DNA from: Heterodera schachtii
Lineage: Eukaryota > Nematoda > Chromadorea > Rhabditida > Heteroderidae
Length of the DNA: 64,000 bases
Assembly: GCA_023374025.1 (NCBI GenBank)
Contig: SIJG01000152.1
Span: forward strand, 62,001 to 126,000
Reading direction: 5' to 3'
In this document: piece by piece, positions 1 to 10,430 of the stretch
How the letters are laid out: each line of letters opens with the position of its first letter
Numbering within the stretch: the first letter of the stretch is position 1
Notes under the pieces: generated by a model
The model's input: only the letters and a program-made list of their open reading frames with translations
What the model was told of the DNA's origin: nothing
Databases searched by the model: none
Program-made: the position numbers and the translations under genes

Positions 1-1400
1 TTTTAATAATTTAAATAAATATCAACTCCTCACGAAAAAAATAAATCTGTGAAAAATAAAAACAATAATTAGTTACGATTGAGACGATTATGAAAATATA
101 CATATCACCTGACTGAAAAATCTGTTTATGAAAAAAAAAACAAAATTATATTATAAACATCACATTTTTATAATTGCTTTTTGGTTTCCATAAAGCAAAA
201 AATATATATTTATTATTGTTATAAATTAATAAATTTAAATTTCATTATTAAAATAAAGGATAGATAAATAAAAAAACTTGTGAATAGATAAAATATTTTT
301 AAACACAAGCAAATAATAATGGATTAAAATAATTTGGCGATTTTCCAAATATAAATCAAATTTTAGCCCTAATCAAATCAATAAAGTATTATTTTAATTG
401 TTATGGTTAACAAGAATATATTAATCGTCTTTGTGCATAATGTAACGACACATCAAGTGAAATTGATAATTGAGAGGATTATAAAATACAATTAAAACCA
501 AAAAAATATTTAAATTATTAAAATCAAAATATAAAAAAGAAAATTATGTGTATAATTAATAAAAATTAAAAATGCGTATTTTTAATTAAAAAGTTAAAAG
601 AGAGAGCCATTTAAATAAAGATTAAAAACGGAAACTTTAAAAATAATCAAAATCAATTAAGTGACTTTTAAAATATTTGAAATTCTAAAAATTAAATTAT
701 TCAAAAATTGATATATGAAATAAAGCAAACTTGGATATTAATTTCATTTTTAATCTGATGGTCATAAATAAAAATTTCATATATTCATGTACAAGAATTA
801 TTTAAAAAATACAATAGCAAATGCAAACCTACAAAATACTAGATCGAGAACAAAAATTTTTAAAATACTATTCCGTAGCATAAAAAATAGAAAATAAATA
901 GAAGTAATGAAGATAATTTAAAAATAAGTTGTGCTTTCAAAAAATATTAAGTACAGAAAATTAATTTAAAATATAAGTAATATATATGTTATTTCTATCA
1001 CTCTGAAATGAAGAAACTCTTTGTTCCAACTGTTTGTTCTAAGGATTCTCATGGACCAGTCATGGGTTTATTAAAAGAACTTTAGTTCAAAAATTTTTTT
1101 ATTAAATCAAACGAAAAAACAATTTAATTATATTTTTATAATTAATTAGCAAGATAACATAAAGCCGGAAAAAGCTAGAAAAAAACAAAAAAATAAATAA
1201 TAAAAGAATATTGTAATAAAATAAAAATTTCTAATCAATTATGTATCTATTGAATTCATTGCTTGGAATAAAAATTATATGAATAAATTTAAATAAATAA
1301 ATGAGTGCAAGTAAAATTTGTCTTTCTCCTAAAGTAAAAATTTAAAATATTTGATTAGCAATCTCAAAACAGACATCGCCTAAAAACAAGTAATTCTAAT
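1..1400. other. A-rich anonymous DNA, no gene seen
   Basis: The + strand is visibly A-richer than T. I see no long open frame, RNA gene, tandem array or transposon end. A 25-codon open frame at 1008-1085 is noted separately and rejected. The A bias ends near 1400, where T becomes commoner. Confidence 0.6.
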
Positions 1401-1699
1401 TATAAAGTGTGCCACTTTTAATAAATATTTTCTTTATTATAAAAATGCATTCTTATTGATGTTTTGTTTGAATTATTAAATAAATATGTTTATATTTCTT
1501 CATTAATTTAATGAATTCGTAAAATTTTCATGAAAATTATTTGAATAAAAAAAATTTATGAAAAAAATAATATAATTAACAATTATTTTTGTATTAAAAG
1601 TATTAAAGGTTTTTTGTAGAAATTCATATTATATAATGTTTGTTTTTTATCTATAATTTAATTTGCAAACTGTTATTCAATTCATTTTTATTTTTTAAT

Positions 1700-2640
1700 A
1701 ACTGATTTAATTTAATTTTTTTTAGTTTTGTCTTGTTTTAAATAAAGGTTGTCTTAAATAATTAATTTTATTTTTTCTCCTGCTTCTCTTAACATAATTT
1801 TTTAATTTTTTTTATTGGATAATTATTAATAGGGGAGCTTTGCTTTAAAATGCTTCAGTTTCTCAAAATATTAAAGAAAAATGAAAATATTACAAAAAAA
1901 TTGTGAATTAATCACATTATTTGGGCAATCCCAACTTTTGTTCGCAATTACAAAAAATGAAAGTGTTTCCGAGATTTAAGTGCAAGTATAATCCAGGAAA
2001 AAGTAATTACATACCTTAATACCCAACCTTAATTATAATAAACTGGCAAGTCATCCTTTTAAATTTTGTTTAGTTTTGATATTAATCATAATGTTAATTC
2101 TATATACATTTTATAAATACCACTTTATTTCTTTTGCTCCAAATTAAATCAAAGTCAACTTCCAATTACAGGGTGACAAATAAGTAATGTCCCACTTTTC
2201 TATATACTCAACTATTTCTAATTGGTTGCGCTCAGATTGATATCAAATTTATAAAATATGTTTTTAATCATATTGATATTTATTTGCATTTATAAAAATA
2301 CTGAAAAACATTTTATATAATATAAAATAAGAATAATGTAAAATAGCTCCTCTCGAAATCTTTTAATAAATATGTCTATTTTACATTATTTGAAAAGCCT
2401 TTTTCGCTTTTTTAAACTTTTAGGGGCTAATCGTCAACTCTGGTAAGATTTCATATGCAAATTAAAATCTGAATTGAATTCATTTTCACATTTTATTTAT
2501 TTATTAAATCCCCTTTCTGGCTTATTTTAGGAAAATCCACATCTTTGTAAAAATTCAATTGTCGTGAGAAAATAATAAATTTTACTGATTTTTATTACAA
2601 ATGAAAAAAAACTATGATTTTGAATGAAAAAATGAATGAA
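1700..2640 (+). repeat. Arm 1 of a 13-kb-spaced inverted repeat
   Basis: This segment returns in reverse complement at about 14925-15970. The core 1861-2275 matches 15092-15508 with no difference I could find by eye over about 415 bp. A second block, about 2500-2630 against 14935-15070, differs at only two or three positions. Arm 1 carries about 210 bp (2290-2500) that arm 2 lacks. The core holds TACAGGGTGACAAATAAGTA at 2167-2186, which resembles a mariner-type terminal repeat next to a TA, but no matching opposite end is visible. Near identity in such an A+T-rich region implies recent duplication, transposition or gene conversion. The outer limits are uncertain because similarity fades gradually. 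Confidence 0.85.
2332..2390. repeat. Perfect 15-bp hairpin in the arm-1-specific insertion
   Basis: AATAATGTAAAATAG at 2332-2346 is the exact reverse complement of 2376-2390, with a 29-base loop. It lies within the roughly 210 bp that arm 1 has and arm 2 lacks, so it may belong to a small inserted foldback element. I could not define a target-site duplication around it. Confidence 0.6.
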
Positions 2641-5517
2641 CTTTAAATGAAATCACTCTATAGTATTAATTTTTCTTATATTAGATTTTTTGTTCCTTTT
2701 TCTATCTTTTAATATTGGTTATAGATTGTTTTTCATTAATTCCTTATACAAAATAATTAAAATAGGATAATTAAGTTTAAACTTTTTTTAATTTAAAAAA
2801 ATATTTTATTCATTTTTATTTTGAAATAGAATAATTTTGCTTTAAATTACATATGGGTTTTCAATTAAATAATTACTTTCGAATATTCATTATTCTCTGC
2901 ATATAACTTGTAGTGGTCCTTTTCTTGTTCGGGATCGTGTTTAAAAGATGGAATTTTTTTATAAAATTATATAATTAAAAATGTACATTTTTATATTCAA
3001 CTTAGATGAACATTATTTATAGGTTTTTCCACTTTTATTTTAAATTCATTCACAACAAATGAAATTCCTATTTTCATATTTTTAGTTAGATAATTTAGCT
3101 CGGAGTCAACAATTTAAAATATTTATGAAAGAATTAAATTTTTATTAATTTCGAAATTAATTATGCATAGTAAATGCTCAAAATTTCCCCTTTCACGATT
3201 TGCGAAAAATGAATTTTGAAGGATTTTAAATTATAAATTAATCTAATATAAAGCAAGTTTCATATAAAAAGGTAATATAAAAATTTTTGCCCCCAAGGTA
3301 AAATTTATAAACATTGTATTATTATTTTAATAATTTATAGGAAACGAATTACTTTTTTAAAATATTAGAAAACGTTTATATTTTAAGAAATTAATTTTCA
3401 TAAATTTAATTTTAATCATTAGTAATTTTAATTAAATGATAATTTGCATATTCAATTATATCACTTATTATAAATAATGAAATTCAGTTTGTGTAGGAGT
3501 AAATTATTGCACAAATTTTTTCATTCATTATATTATTAAATGCAATAATATCACAATTTTAGGGTACTAATTTAGAAACCTTAAAATATTTTAAATTAAT
3601 GCGGAAAAAAAGTCCAAAATAAAACTCACTTTTCTGATTCCATAAAATAATTAGATAATTATGATATTTCTTTTGTATTTATCCAATTACCATCAAGTGA
3701 ATCGAAATCTCTTCTGGTATGAATTAATGAGCATCTCATAGAGTTCAAAATGTATTGTTAAAAAATATTATTGTTAATTTATCACATATGTTTCATTAAT
3801 TGCTTATTTTTATTATTTCGTTTTCGAGAATTTTCGTATTTTCATTTTTTGATTAGTAACAAATAACATATAAATTTTATTTATCTTTTATTAATTAAAA
3901 AATAAAATTTATTTTTCATTATTTAAATTAGCTCACTATTTCTTTAAATAAACTTGATATTTAATTAATTTTACGATTTAAGTTGTTAACTTCAATAATT
4001 TTGTATGATAGTATCTAAGACATTTTTTCAATCATTCTCGTCGCAGAAATGCAATTGTCGTAAATGTATGTTGTGAACTTAAACCGTGAGACATTTATAA
4101 TTTCAATATTTAAATTTTCTTATTAATATAAGTTTTTTAAAGGTATCATTTTTGAATTTTACTTTCTTAAAATCATCTTATGATAAATTTTTTTATTTTA
4201 TTTATGTTTATTTGTATGGCGATTATATAAAATCATAAACAATTTATTGTAAGAATAAATTTTATTAAATTATGTTAAAAATTTTTGCTCTCCTCTCACT
4301 TTTCTTTTTTTAAATCTTTTGAATAATTGTTAAATGTTGTAAAAAAAATTCTTTTGCATTTCTTTATTACTAATTATTAAATTGCTTAAAAATAACATAT
4401 TTTGATTCGCTTTACTAATTTATTTTTGTTAATTTATTTTCAAATATTAATTAAATTATGTTGATTATGAAAAAGCACTAATTTTAATATTCTTCTTTAT
4501 ATATCAGCTTAACAAAATTAATTCAATTTTGGGAGTATTGGAAATTTATTGAGATTAGTTCTAACTTTTTAAAATAGTCAAACAAAAAATGACGATAAAA
4601 TGAAAAGTTAACGTGCTGAATTTATGATTTTTTAGTTTATTCATAACAAAGCCCCAAAAATAAAAAAATTAAAACCAGCTTATTTATAAATTTTTATGAA
4701 TTTTTTGTTTTAATAAATTTTAAGAATATAAAATTTTTGTCAACGTAGTTAGAAATTTGATGGTTTTTCCGTTTTTGTTCATCAATATTTATAATTACTA
4801 ATCATAAGCCAATGTTTAGGGTATGTTTTAGAGCTATATTGGCCTTTATTTTTAATAATTCTCTGCATAAGAAAATGAAGTTTTCCTCTTTACCCCCTTT
4901 TATGTGCTTTAATTTAATTTAACATTGATAATTATTGTTTTTTTATCAAGATGGTACAGTATTTTTTTTTAAAAAGGTAACATTATTTTGTATTCATTTT
5001 ATTAATCGGGATGAAGGTTTATATTTTTATAAATAAAATTCGATAGTTTAATAAATTAAAAATTATTATCTTCATTTACCTAGTTAAATAGGATTAATTT
5101 TAAACAATTTAAGCCAAATATATTCTTTTTTTTTGTTAAAATACTGTTTCTTCTTGAAAAACTTTATCTTTATAATTTCCATATTTTATCTTTTTTCTTA
5201 TTCTAAAGTATTTAATATTATAATCACTTTTTTCTCATTTTATTCTCATGCCTCATTCTTCTCCCAGGATACACTTTGTTTTGAAGTGCTTTTATTATTT
5301 TATTGTGTATAAATATTTTTTTTTTCTTTTGATTATTTTTAGTTTACCTTATATTACCTGTATTCATTTAATTCTATTAGGAATATTTTTGTAATACATT
5401 TTATTTATCCAAAAACGACAGAATTTTATGAAATTTTGATTTTTTAATAATTTTTAATTAATTACCAAATCATAATATTTATGAATTTTATCAACAAGTT
5501 TCTGGCAGCATGTACAA
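2641..5517. other. Mostly T-rich anonymous DNA
   Basis: There are long T runs and no supportable gene. It contains one copy of a dispersed repeat at about 3005-3240, listed separately. The stretch 3240-3660 is mixed in composition, and from 3660 to 5480 T clearly dominates. I see no array or transposon end apart from the listed repeat. Confidence 0.55.
3005..3240 (+). repeat. Dispersed repeat, copy 1
   Basis: This resembles 7540-8035. Shared landmarks, in order, are GAACATTATTTATAGGTTTT (3008-3027), a CCTATTTTCAT stretch, an AGATAATTTAGCTCGGAGTC-like stretch, and a late AATTTCCCCTTTCACG-like stretch. Copy 2 is interrupted by a 216-bp foldback element, so copy 1 shows the empty site. A weaker third relative may lie at about 16935-17060. 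The function and outer ends are unknown. Confidence 0.6.
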
Positions 5518-6351
5518 CAAAATAGGCATTAAATAGGTACAAAAATCCTCAAATAGGCACTAAAATAGGCACAAAAAATTTTTTATTAACGCTTTTTAGG
5601 TAGCAAAACACTTAAAAATTAATCAAAAAACTTATTTTGCTTATATTTCAATTGTTTTACAGTTGTTTCCAATAAAAATAATTTTTTAAACCAAAAATTT
5701 TATGAAGAAAAAATAATTAATTTTTGCGGAAGAATTTTTGTGAAAATTTTTTTCAATTCTTAGGGGTATATTTTCTGAAATTTTTCAGGTCGATTCTTAG
5801 GGGTATATTTTTCATTTATTGCATTTTTGTAAGGATTTTTCCCAAAATCCTGAAAAAGTCGTCAAAAATGGTGAAATAGGCACAAAAATAGGCATTTAGG
5901 CATTAAGCACAAAAAGTCCAAAATAGGCAAAGTTAGGCATTATAAAAGTCATCATAGACACCAGGGATGTTGCAAATTGAAAAATAAAAAGCGAAAGGCG
6001 AAAAGCGAAATTTGCGAAAGTAAAATAAAAACCGAAAGCGCAAAGGCGAAAGCAAAAGGCCCCAAAAAAGCGAAAATGCGAAACTTGCGAAAGGCGAAAT
6101 TTTTTTCAAAAATTAGATGAATTTGAAAGACTAAAAAAATTCACCTTTTAATGCTTAAATGTTCTGATTATTGACTGCTCTTTTTTTGGTGGTTGTGAGA
6201 CAAATCTAAGGGTCGAGGTTGGAGTTTTTTAATTTTTTTCTTATGCCATATATTTAAAAAGATTTCTCTTAGAGAATTTGAGTGAAATTTGTTAAGAGAA
6301 TTTTGTCCAAACCAAATTTTGTGATTTTCGAGCCAATTTTTAGAAAAATCC

Positions 6352-6508
6352 GGCGGTGCCGATAGGCGCCGCCGGGAAAAATTTTGAAAATTTGGATGGA
6401 TCTATTAACAGGTTTTGTACAAAAATGATAGATTTTAACAATTTTGAGAGAATTTTTTTGAATAAGATTTACGAATTTTTGGGCCCGGCGATGCCGATAG
6501 GTAGCGCC
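6352..6508. repeat. Two GC-rich hairpins with GATA loops
   Basis: GGCGGTGCC-GATA-GGCGCCGCC at 6352-6373 forms a 9-bp stem with one G-T wobble. GGCGATGCC-GATA-GGTAGCGCC at 6487-6508 forms the same shape with one mismatch. A related hairpin lies at 49988-50009. The stems keep pairing although their bases differ, which suggests selection on, or an origin from, a folded form. The two copies here are 135 bp apart with similar A+T-rich filler, so the block may be a diverged tandem pair. Confidence 0.65.
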
Positions 6509-6545
6509 AGGTGAATTTTAAAATAAAAAAATAATAAATTAAAAA

Positions 6546-6622
6546 GGAAACCGTCAACCGTCATCGAACTCATGACAGAGAGTAATGTCAAGGTTGATGC
6601 ACTAACCACTACACCACACTAT
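6546..6622 (-). pseudogene. tRNA-like remnant (possible SINE head)
   Basis: On the minus strand the stretch GGTGTAGTGGTTAGTGCA resembles the D-arm and A box of eukaryotic tRNA genes. About 40 bases on, GAGTTCGATGAC resembles the T-loop B box. A 5-bp anticodon-like stem (TGACA/TGTCA) is present but its loop has eight bases. The acceptor ends do not pair, so this is not a working tRNA. A run of five T follows on the minus strand, as at RNA polymerase III terminators. It sits within the extra block of the hAT-like element. A degenerate tRNA or a SINE 5' end is the best reading; the isotype cannot be assigned. Confidence 0.45.
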
Positions 6623-6975
6623 ACATGTATAAACAAAAGCAAAATTTACTTTATTTAATAAAATTTGGTAAAAAATTTGTGTTAATTTTTTGCTTTTTTC
6701 CCCACGAAATTGTCATTGTTTATTTTAAAAACCCAATCTTTAGGGGTGTACTTTTATTTCGCTTTTCATCCAAAAAGCAACAGTCGAAAAGCGAAAGCGA
6801 AAGGCCCCAAAAAAGCGAAAATGCGAAACTTGCGAAAGGCGAAAAGCGAAACTTGCAACATCCCTGATAGACACCCCAAACAAAGCGGAAAACGCTTTTT
6901 TCGTGCTTATCTGTGCGTATTAAGTGCGCAAAAATTTTAGGCATTTGCCTAAAAAAAGAAGCCCTAATAATTATA

Positions 6976-7275
6976 TTATTCAAAATTTGATTTCTTTTGG
7001 TTTTTGCATTTTTAATATTGAATTTAATGAAATAAATTATAAACACTTATTAAGTAGATGTATTTTATTAGAAAATAATTATGAATTGACTCAAAGAATA
7101 AATTACCACGAGAGGAATCTATTAATAAATTTGGCTGATTATGAGCATGCAAAATATTTAAATAATATTTTTTATCAATATTAAAAATAATTGATTAAAA
7201 AATTTTTTTCGTGAATATCAATTCTTAAAAATACAATAGTTTTCCGGATAGTTTTCAAAAAAAGTTTTCCGGATA
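6976..7275. other. A+T-rich spacer after the nested elements
   Basis: This stretch is mixed A and T. It contains open frames with no recognisable content and no transposon ends. The motif AGTTTTCCGGATA is repeated at about 7241 and 7263, leading into the hairpin at 7276-7320. Confidence 0.5.
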
Positions 7276-7320
7276 AATACAATTGTTTTCCGGTTAAACT
7301 ACCCGGAAAACAATTGTATT
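7276..7320. repeat. Perfect 18-bp hairpin
   Basis: AATACAATTGTTTTCCGG at 7276-7293 is the exact reverse complement of 7303-7320, with a nine-base loop. Similar CAATAGTTTTCCGGATA words occur just upstream, so this may be the end of a larger foldback element joined to the GC island that follows. No target duplication is evident. Confidence 0.7.
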
Positions 7321-7344
7321 TTGTTCAAATCTAACACTTATCCA

Positions 7345-7480
7345 CCGGGAGGGACCTGGGGCGGCCGAAAAATGGAGGGGGGGGGGACTGGGAATTTCTG
7401 GTCCCCGAAAAGAGCCCCCGAGAATCCCGATGCCCCGATTTTCTAATGGCCCCACAGGGTCCCAGTCGGTCCAAAATTGA
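7345..7480. repeat. GC-rich palindromic island with a run of ten G
   Basis: This is one of the most GC-rich spots in the window. It includes ten consecutive G at 7377-7386 and several CCCC/GGGG blocks. The left part (GGGACCTGGGGCGGCC at about 7350-7365) and the right part (GGCCCCACAGGGTCCC at about 7448-7463) are imperfect inverted copies, so the island resembles the core of a foldback element. The G runs could fold as a quadruplex. The open frame through it on the minus strand is low-complexity and is not called. Confidence 0.6.
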
Positions 7481-7539
7481 GAAAGTTATTAAGCAAAAAG
7501 TGAAACATATAAAAAAATACATTTTGGTCATTAATTTTG

Positions 7540-8035
7540 ATAAACATTATTTATAGGTTTTTCCATTTTAATTCATTCTTAAGTCCTATTTTCCGTGGTG
7601 GGTCGAAGGACAAAAAGTGAAAAATTTGCTAAATTTTTGACTAAATCCACTCATAACTTTTCTCAGACGCAACCAAATTGTACAATCTTGGTATCATATG
7701 ATAGTTTTGAAACCAAGATTGTACACTTTGTTTGCGACTAAGAAAGGTTATGAGTGGATTTAGTCAAAATTTAGCAAATTTTGCACTTTTTGTTCTTCGA
7801 CCTAGCACCCTATTTTCATGTTTTTTAGTCAGATAATTTACTCGAAGTCATATATTTAAAATAAATTTTAATTCTAATGAAAAAATAATTTTTTTATTAA
7901 ATGTATTTAATTATGCATATATATAAACAAAAAAAATATTTTTTATTTATTATATTACATTATTAAATCTTTTTGATTTACGCTAAATTTCCCCTTTTAC
8001 GGTTTGAGAAAAATAGATTATAAAGGATTTTCTAT
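7540..8035 (+). repeat. Dispersed repeat, copy 2, carrying a foldback insertion
   Basis: This matches 3005-3240 through GATAAACATTATTTATAGGT, a CCTATTTTC stretch, a TTTAGTCAGATAATTTA stretch and a late TTTCCCCTTTTACGG stretch. It is longer because of the 216-bp element at 7594-7809 and an A+T-rich expansion near 7860-7980. The pair gives a filled and an empty site. Confidence 0.6.
7594..7809. mobile_element. 216-bp foldback element with 8-bp target duplication
   Basis: The element is nearly all inverted repeat. The left arm contains GGTCGAAGGACAAAAAGTG and CCACTCATAACTTTTCT, and the right arm holds their complements in mirror order, meeting near 7690-7710. It is flanked by identical CTATTTTC 8-mers at 7586-7593 and 7810-7817, and the related repeat at 3005-3240 lacks it, which supports real insertion. 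The 8-bp duplication suggests a hAT-type origin. It is non-coding. A decayed relative lies at about 12508-12764. Confidence 0.83.
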
Positions 8036-8940
8036 GTTTGAAATATAATAACTAATAATTATAAATGTTCATTAAATATTTTCGTTTATCTTTTATTATA
8101 TAGTTTTTTTTATAATTAATAACTATTAATTTAGCTTTTTTCAAATTTTCATATAAGCATGTTCTCCATAAAAACCAAAAATAAATTATGTTATTAAAAA
8201 AATTTAAGTAAACAGTCTTTTTGTTCTATAGTTTGTTTGTAAATATTTGTCCTAACAAGTTATAATTTATAATATATTTTTCTTTTTATCATTTTTGTTT
8301 TTCTCTTTAAGAATTGCCAGATATTTTGGATTTCGAATTTACTCCAGAAATTTTAAATATGTCAATATTTCAAAACATTTTTCATAGATCAAAAAAGAAA
8401 TTCCCAATAATCGGTAATTATGCTATTATAATTTTTCAAGTTTGCACTTATGCGCATTTCTTTAACTATCGATCAAGAAATTAATGCGATCGTTTTTAAT
8501 ATAATATTACCGATTGGATCTTACCTGTTTTAATTTATCTAAATATATTTTAAATATTTATACATATTCCAAATAGCCCAAAACTTTGAGAAATATTATT
8601 TGTATAATATTTTGCGAAACTAATAAAGTAATAATTTGAGACATCGATTATATGCAAATATATAATTTGATTAATTTGTAAAAAGCTATAAAAAATTTTA
8701 AAAAATTATTCCTTTATCAATTCTTCAAGAAATCAATATGTTATGCTAAATGATTTTCAATATTTAAAACTTTGTTATTTATTTTAAATTTTATTGCATC
8801 ATATTTTGTATTTGGCCCAAAACTTTCAAAATAAAATAATTAAATTAGTTTATTTTTCTCAAATATTATTGATTTACAACAAACTATTAATTTGAATTTT
8901 TTAAATAATATGTTCTTATGAGTTATGAATTTTAAAAACT
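8036..8940. other. T-leaning anonymous DNA
   Basis: No gene is supported. A 57-codon open frame at 8311-8484 follows a pyrimidine-rich TTTTTCTCTTTAAG, but such lengths are expected by chance here. No repeats or transposon ends are apparent. Confidence 0.5.
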
Positions 8941-10430
8941 TTTTATCTTAAAATATTATATAAATACTATAATTATAATAAAATATCCATTAAAAAAGGA
9001 ATTTTCAGTCATCTGCACTGTTATTATTATTTTCATATAATTACACCTTTAACAAATTTATATATGAAATCATGATTAAAACTGATCAAAAGAAATTTTA
9101 AAAAAGTATGGTGATGCGAGAACAAACAATTTCTTATAAATATAAAATTAATTTTACAAATTAAATTAAACTATGAGAAGCAGTAAAAAAATAAATCTAA
9201 GATTAATACCCAAAAAAGAATACTTAATTAATATGAAATCATTAAGTAAAAATAAAAATTAAAAGGTGTAATTATTCCTCTAAATAATAAATATAATTAT
9301 TTTATTAAAATGAGCAAATTATTTTTATGCTAAAACTGAATTTAGTTAACATTGAAAAATTAACAACAGCTAAAGAAAAAATAGTTTAATTGAAATAAAA
9401 GGATTACAAATCACCAAACTTTAATTTATCGTTAAAAAACTAAAGATGATTATTTTCTGTAAAATCAAAAACATTAAATATTTTTGTATTATTCGTAAAT
9501 AAAATCTTTAAAAATGAACATTAAATAATAAATATATATATAAAAGACATATTATTTGTTTATATTTGAGTTGAGGCTGAATTTGTTGGAGGCATCGTGA
9601 AAATTATTAAATAACAATCAAATCAAAATTAAATAAAGCGAAAATACTTAGGATATTAATATTTACAATTTCAAATAATCGAATTTATACTATAAGATTT
9701 TAATTAATTTTATTTCATATGAACACCTCACATTGATATAAAGTACATCGAAAATCACTATGCGTGAGGAGAATAAAAAGTAAAAATATAAAAAATAAAT
9801 TAAGTGAACAATTAAATTTTATTTTTATTAAATCAAAAATAATAAACCAATTAATAATTCATTTCTATAAAAATAAAATAAATAAATTCAATGTAGCAAT
9901 TGAATCAGTAATTAACAATAAACGGAGATTTATTATAATAAATAAATATTTGTGCTATTCATATAACAATTTTTAGGATAATAAATTATTAAAAACAAAT
10001 TAAACATATTTTAATTCCTAATCTTAATCACTCCCACTAATTGTAAGTCGAGCAGATAAAAGAAATAAAAAAAGATTTGTTAAATATGGATAAGCATTAA
10101 ATAGTAACAATCAAATGAAATGAGATTAAAATAGAAAAAGATTATAAGAGAATAAAAAGATAAGAAATATTAAAATTAAAATAATAAAGGCATTACACAA
10201 AATAACAGCAAATAATTGCGATGAGATGAAAGAAAAAAGATTTAAAAAATATTAATTATAATATTTTACATTAATGAAAAATGATATATATTTGTAAAGA
10301 ATAAATAATCAAATAGGTAATTAGTAGTGAAATTTTTTTCAAATATTAAACTTATTGAAAAGAATTAAACAAGAGTAAAGTATTTTGCAATTAATTAATA
10401 AGATTAATTTAAATGAAAAGGTGCTTAATA
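8941..10430. other. A-rich block, no gene seen
   Basis: A clearly exceeds T on the + strand throughout. The open frame at 9764-9976 encodes almost only Lys, Asn, Ile and Phe, as random A-rich DNA does. I see no structured repeat. Confidence 0.55.

Larger units (their letters stand above)
6054..6844 (+). repeat. 45-bp direct repeat bracketing the block inside the hAT-like element
   Basis: A stretch built on AAAGGCCCCAAAAAAGCGAA followed by AATGCGAAACTTGCGAAAGG occurs at about 6055-6099 and again at 6800-6844, without differences that I can see. The copies are in the same orientation about 745 bp apart. This fits a tandem duplication or repair event that captured foreign sequence. The direct orientation shows it is separate from the terminal inverted repeats. 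Confidence 0.75.
5962..6866. mobile_element. hAT-like non-autonomous element with perfect 8-bp target duplication
   Basis: The ends are exact inverted repeats: CAGGGATGTTGCAA at 5962-5975 and its complement at 6853-6866. The flanks are identical 8-mers, ATAGACAC at 5954-5961 and 6867-6874. An 8-bp duplication with CAGGG ends is the hallmark of the hAT superfamily. The 905-bp body is non-coding. Both sides carry purine-rich GCGAAA motifs, and one 45-bp stretch is repeated directly at about 6055-6099 and 6800-6844. The block between these copies (about 6100-6799) looks like extra DNA gained by a simpler element, and it carries the GC hairpins and tRNA-like stretch listed below. A transposase would have to be supplied from elsewhere. 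Confidence 0.88.
5518..6975 (-). mobile_element. Older hAT-like element, reverse copy, broken by a nested insertion
   Basis: Read in reverse complement, this matches the intact 603-bp element at 14054-14656. Shared parts are the repeated AATAGGCA-type motifs, the pair of CTTAGGGGTATATTTT motifs, and the stretch running from a GCATTTGCC end inward past CGTGCTTATCTGTGCGTATT. Between 5961 and 6867 the match is interrupted by a second element that duplicated ATAGACAC. The end near 6950-6975 is eroded compared with the intact copy, and the end near 5518 appears truncated. It has no coding capacity. It is older than the inserted element, since it was the target. Confidence 0.8.

Noticed and set aside
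1008..1085. 25-codon ATG frame with balanced composition (KLFVPTVCSKDSHGPVMG)
   Set aside because: Too short to support, with no flanking splice sites or partner exon.
6720..7046. The longest frame in the window, minus strand, 108 codons
   Set aside because: It reads across the right end of the hAT-like element and the host element, and its content follows GCGAAA repeats. This is a GC-driven lack of stops, not a gene.
8311..8484. 57-codon frame after a pyrimidine-rich TTTAAG
   Set aside because: With a stop about every ten codons, tens of frames this long are expected by chance; no domain or second exon is seen.
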